A stretch of 64,000 nt of DNA from Peribacillus frigoritolerans (GTDB lineage Bacteria > Bacillota > Bacilli > Bacillales > DSM-1321), in assembly GCF_001636405.1 (NCBI RefSeq), contig NZ_KV440950.1, positions 1,263,712 through 1,327,711 of the forward strand, in the 5' to 3' direction. The notes below the pieces were generated by a model, which worked only from the letters and a program-made list of their open reading frames with translations, had not been told where the DNA came from and searched no databases. Position numbers and translations under genes: made by a program. Positions 62,137 through 64,000 of the stretch are shown in pieces (within the stretch, counting starts at the first letter, position 1; each line of letters starts with the position of its first letter).

Positions 62137-62556
62137 GTGATACCGATAAAAAAAGCTTACGGGTATGTGACAAGAATCAATAATGGTGAAACACAGGTAT
62201 TGGTTTTTCAACATCCCATTAAGGAAGCCGGTATACAGATACCCAAGGGAACGGTGAAGCCTCAGGAAGATGCTTACCAAGCAGTCATTAGGGAAATGAA
62301 AGAAGAAACAGGTCTGGAAAATTTTCATGTGGAGAAATTAATAACAGAAGATTTTTGGGAGAACGTCGATGGTGCCATACATAATAGATATTTTTATCAA
62401 ATAAGTGTATCGAATGTTCCTGATGAATGGGACCATCAGCCGACGGGTGGAGGAGATGAAGCGGGGCTGACATTTCATTTCTTCTGGATTTCATCCGAAC
62501 ATGAAGTGCAACTTATCAAAGGGCATGGAGATTATTTAAACCGGATATTTACCTAA
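62137..62556 (+). CDS. NUDIX hydrolase
   Basis: A 139-residue NUDIX protein. The full box is present: IPKGTVKPQEDAYQAVIREMKEETGLENF (about 43-71). Substrate unknown. GTG at 62137 follows the fabZ stop by 1 base and has GGTGA upstream; in-frame earlier starts overlap fabZ. Translational coupling to fabZ is likely. Confidence 0.85.
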   Translation: MIPIKKAYGYVTRINNGETQVLVFQHPIKEAGIQIPKGTVKPQEDAYQAVIREMKEETGLENFHVEKLITEDFWENVDGAIHNRYFYQISVSNVPDEWDHQPTGGGDEAGLTFHFFWISSEHEVQLIKGHGDYLNRIFT

Positions 62557-62570
62557 CCTGCAGTTTATCA

Positions 62571-62613
62571 CAGCCGGCCAAGATCATTATTGATCTTGGC
62601 CGGCTGCTTTTTA
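62571..62613. terminator. Bidirectional terminator between NUDIX and LOG genes
   Basis: AGCCGGCCAAGATCA / TGATCTTGGCCGGCT, a 15-bp perfect stem with TTTTT on the plus strand. It serves the convergent genes. Confidence 0.9.
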
Positions 62614-62617
62614 ATGA

Positions 62618-63199
62618 TCAGGTTTGTTTCTCGGTAATGAAAGTTTTTACGGTTGGCGGTTCATATGTAATGAATTGATCAAGAAGTCCATTAGGTTCAA
62701 CATCCACCAGCGCCATGGAACGGAATTTTTCATGAAGGAACTGTTCGTCGGCCATATGGTTGAATAAAGCGACCAAGGGATCATAATAGTGATTGATATT
62801 TAAGAGTCCGCAAGGTTTTTGATGAAGACCAAGCTGAGCCCAAGTGAAAATCTCAAAGAATTCTTCCAATGTTCCAGGCCCGCCTGGCAAAGCCATGAAC
62901 CCATCTGCAAGCTCAGCCATTTTTGCTTTTCTTTCATGCATGGACTCCACGACGATCAGCTCGGTTAAGTTCTTATGTGCTATTTCCTTTTTTTTCAGGA
63001 AATCCGGCATTACGCCAATTACATTTCCGCCTGCTTCCAAGACGGAATCTGCAACTGCACCCATGATTCCTACACTTGATCCTCCATAAACTAGGGTAAT
63101 CTTACGTTTTGCCAGTTCCGCACCCAGTTTTTTAGCCTCTTCTACATAGACAGCAGATGCACCTTTGCTTGATCCACAAAATACAGCTAGACTTTTCAA
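62618..63199 (-). CDS. LOG-family phosphoribohydrolase-like protein
   Basis: A 193-residue protein of the LOG / TIGR00730 family (cytokinin riboside 5'-monophosphate phosphoribohydrolase-like). Start LKSLAVFCGSSKGAS, nucleotide-binding GGSSVGIMGAVADSVLEAGG and the signature FMALPGGPGTLEEFFE. Bacterial members split nucleotide monophosphates into base and ribose 5-phosphate. TTG at 63199 follows GGGAGATG; a longer ATG frame (63244) begins before that site. Confidence 0.88.
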   Translation of the reverse strand: MKSLAVFCGSSKGASAVYVEEAKKLGAELAKRKITLVYGGSSVGIMGAVADSVLEAGGNVIGVMPDFLKKKEIAHKNLTELIVVESMHERKAKMAELADGFMALPGGPGTLEEFFEIFTWAQLGLHQKPCGLLNINHYYDPLVALFNHMADEQFLHEKFRSMALVDVEPNGLLDQFITYEPPTVKTFITEKQT

Positions 63200-63297
63200 A
63201 ATATCACATCTCCCATTTAGTAATCTTGCTTTCTTATCATACAAAATTATAGGGGATTTGTTAAACTTGAATGATAAAAAAGGAAGGGTGGATGGAT

Positions 63298-63618
63298 ATG
63301 GACGTCACTGAATTTCAACAATGGGTAAAAGATTATTATGAAGCACGGGGATGGTCAGAATTGGACATTTTCATTCGCATTGGCTTTTTGGCAGAAGAAA
63401 CTGGAGAGGTTGCACGAGCCATTCGCTCCCTTGAGATCGGCAGGGATAGACCTGATGAAATTATTGGTTCGTTTGAAGAGAACATACAGGAGCTAACCGA
63501 AGAGTTGGGAGATGTGTTAGGAAACTTGATTGTGATCGCGAACAAATACAATATCCCCTTGGAGGAAGTGTTCAATGCCCATAAAAAGAAACTATCTGAA
63601 CGCTATAATCAAGCATAA
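63298..63618 (+). CDS. MazG-like nucleotide pyrophosphohydrolase
   Basis: A 106-residue all-alpha NTP pyrophosphohydrolase. Motif ExxE is in LAEETGEVARAIRSLEIG (about 32-49), with the second acidic motif in TEELGDVLGNLIVIANKY. It hydrolyses NTPs/dNTPs to NMP and PPi, a house-cleaning role. ATG 63298 has AGGAAGGG 10 bases upstream; ATG 63292 is also possible. Divergent from the LOG gene with about 100 bp between. Confidence 0.87.
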   Translation: MDVTEFQQWVKDYYEARGWSELDIFIRIGFLAEETGEVARAIRSLEIGRDRPDEIIGSFEENIQELTEELGDVLGNLIVIANKYNIPLEEVFNAHKKKLSERYNQA

Positions 63619-63671
63619 GTTTTTTCTCGTGTGAACAAAAAGTTTGCCTACATAATTTCAGTAAACCAGTG

Positions 63672-63699
63672 AAAGAGCTGTGACTATCAGCTCTTTTTC
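63672..63699 (+). terminator. Terminator after the MazG-like gene
   Basis: AAAGAGCTG / CAGCTCTTTTT stem. Confidence 0.8.
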
Positions 63700-63851
63700 T
63701 TATGGGGCAAACGATAGTCCATCATCCCACTTTATTCCTTAAAAAGAAATACTTTCAGCCTTTTATCCCCCTCCATTAATAAAGAATTCACAAAATATGG
63801 GTAGTATGCGCGATTGAGATTGGATTTTATTGGGTATACACTTGGATTAAA

Positions 63852-63869
63852 GGAATGAACGTTCATTCC
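63852..63869. promoter_or_regulatory. Palindromic operator of the last TetR gene
   Basis: GGAATGAACGTTCATTCC is a perfect 18-bp palindrome 28 bp before the TetR start, of the TGAATGA-type used by FadR-like TetR repressors. Confidence 0.75.
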
Positions 63870-63897
63870 GCATCTTTTGAAAAAAGGGGGGATCATT

Positions 63898-64000
63898 ATG
63901 ATCACGGCAGCAAATAAACGAGACAGTATAGTAAAAAGCGCTTTAGTGCTTTTCGCAGAACGGGGATATGATGCGACGACGATTCCGATGATTGCTGCAT
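63898..64000 (+). CDS. TetR/AcrR-family regulator, 5' end only
   Basis: The first 34 residues: MITAANKRDSIVKSALVLFAERG, then YDATTIPMIAA, the standard start of a TetR HTH. AAAGGGGGG precedes the ATG. The gene runs off the window. The adjacent TGAATGA-type palindrome resembles operators of fatty-acid-degradation repressors, but the ligand domain is not visible. Confidence 0.88.
   Translation, partial: MITAANKRDSIVKSALVLFAERGYDATTIPMIAA

Noticed and set aside
1..64000. tRNA, rRNA, prophage or integrase modules
   Set aside because: No tRNA-like cloverleafs, rRNA words, integrase or phage structural genes were noticed on either strand.

Overview
The window reads as chromosome of a low-GC, spore-former-type Bacillaceae bacterium. 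A Bacillus / Peribacillus (B. simplex-like) relative is my inference. It rests on the strong AGGAGG ribosome sites, frequent TTG/GTG starts, FbpA, YfmQ and DUF1540 proteins, an S-box in front of metNPQ, a Fur box in front of a fec-type operon, a LytST-CstA locus and a heterocycloanthracin-type bacteriocin cluster. I saw no rRNA, tRNA or CRISPR array.

Layout. 1-5.8 kb: 3' end of a 14-Cys thiazole/oxazole-modified peptide precursor, then its ThiF-like maturation protein, YcaO cyclodehydratase and double-domain SagB-type dehydrogenase. 5.9-9.4 kb: a MocR/GabR regulator, three copies of a repeat (family R2), one copy of repeat R1 and two small membrane-anchored proteins. 9.4-12.8 kb: an amino-sugar locus (RpiR regulator, NanE epimerase, EIICB) with a cre site. 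12.8-14.8 kb: an operon remnant cut at both ends (PotC-like permease, ATPase, first 77 residues of an adenine deaminase). 14.9-15.2 kb: a 50-residue membrane peptide whose mRNA ends can pair, a candidate type I toxin. 15.3-19.5 kb: a MutS2-like ATPase without Smr domain behind a leader peptide (MSGVGIN) and tandem attenuator hairpins, followed by a frameshifted secreted protein with a 58-residue membrane partner, set between two imperfect copies of the MutS2-like 3' end. 19.6-24.4 kb: Rrf2 regulator / TrxR-like flavoprotein pair with two matching operators, a methyltransferase, and a DMT exporter with divergent LysR. 24.7-29.2 kb: an HNH-repeat-like peptide, a lipoprotein, a SigJ-like sigma factor with an AhpD-like protein, YbjQ, and a LuxR pseudogene. 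29.4-33.8 kb: LytS-LytT-CstA, probably pyruvate sensing and uptake. 34-37.2 kb: DUF1540 protein, a 19-21 bp tandem repeat array that runs into an O-methyltransferase gene, LtrA-like protein, and an FMN reductase cut by R2. 37.5-42.4 kb: ascorbate-type PTS with a multidomain activator and duplicated IIB, plus a HAD phosphatase. 42.4-43.3 kb: a repeat-rich scar with an MFS remnant. 43.4-47.4 kb: Fur-controlled ferric-citrate-type ABC importer. 47.5-50.1 kb: an MDR oxidoreductase and an MTA/SAH deaminase-like amidohydrolase. 50.2-51.65 kb: a TnpB-only IS605-type element. 52.9-57.1 kb: SAM-I riboswitch, metNPQ and an M20 amidohydrolase. 57.4-64 kb: a leaderless-looking TetR gene, two FbpA-family genes behind a terminated leader, a DLH hydrolase, a VOC pseudogene, a histidine phosphatase, a PAP2 phosphatase, FabZ, NUDIX, LOG and MazG-like proteins, and the start of a second TetR gene.

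The most notable candidates are the attenuator-controlled Smr-less MutS2-like gene, the type I toxin-like locus, and the frameshifted secreted-protein locus inside the duplicated MutS2-like tail. R1 and R2 repeats recur where genes are truncated, so they seem to have shaped this region. All functions are read from sequence features and memory of families; no search was run.
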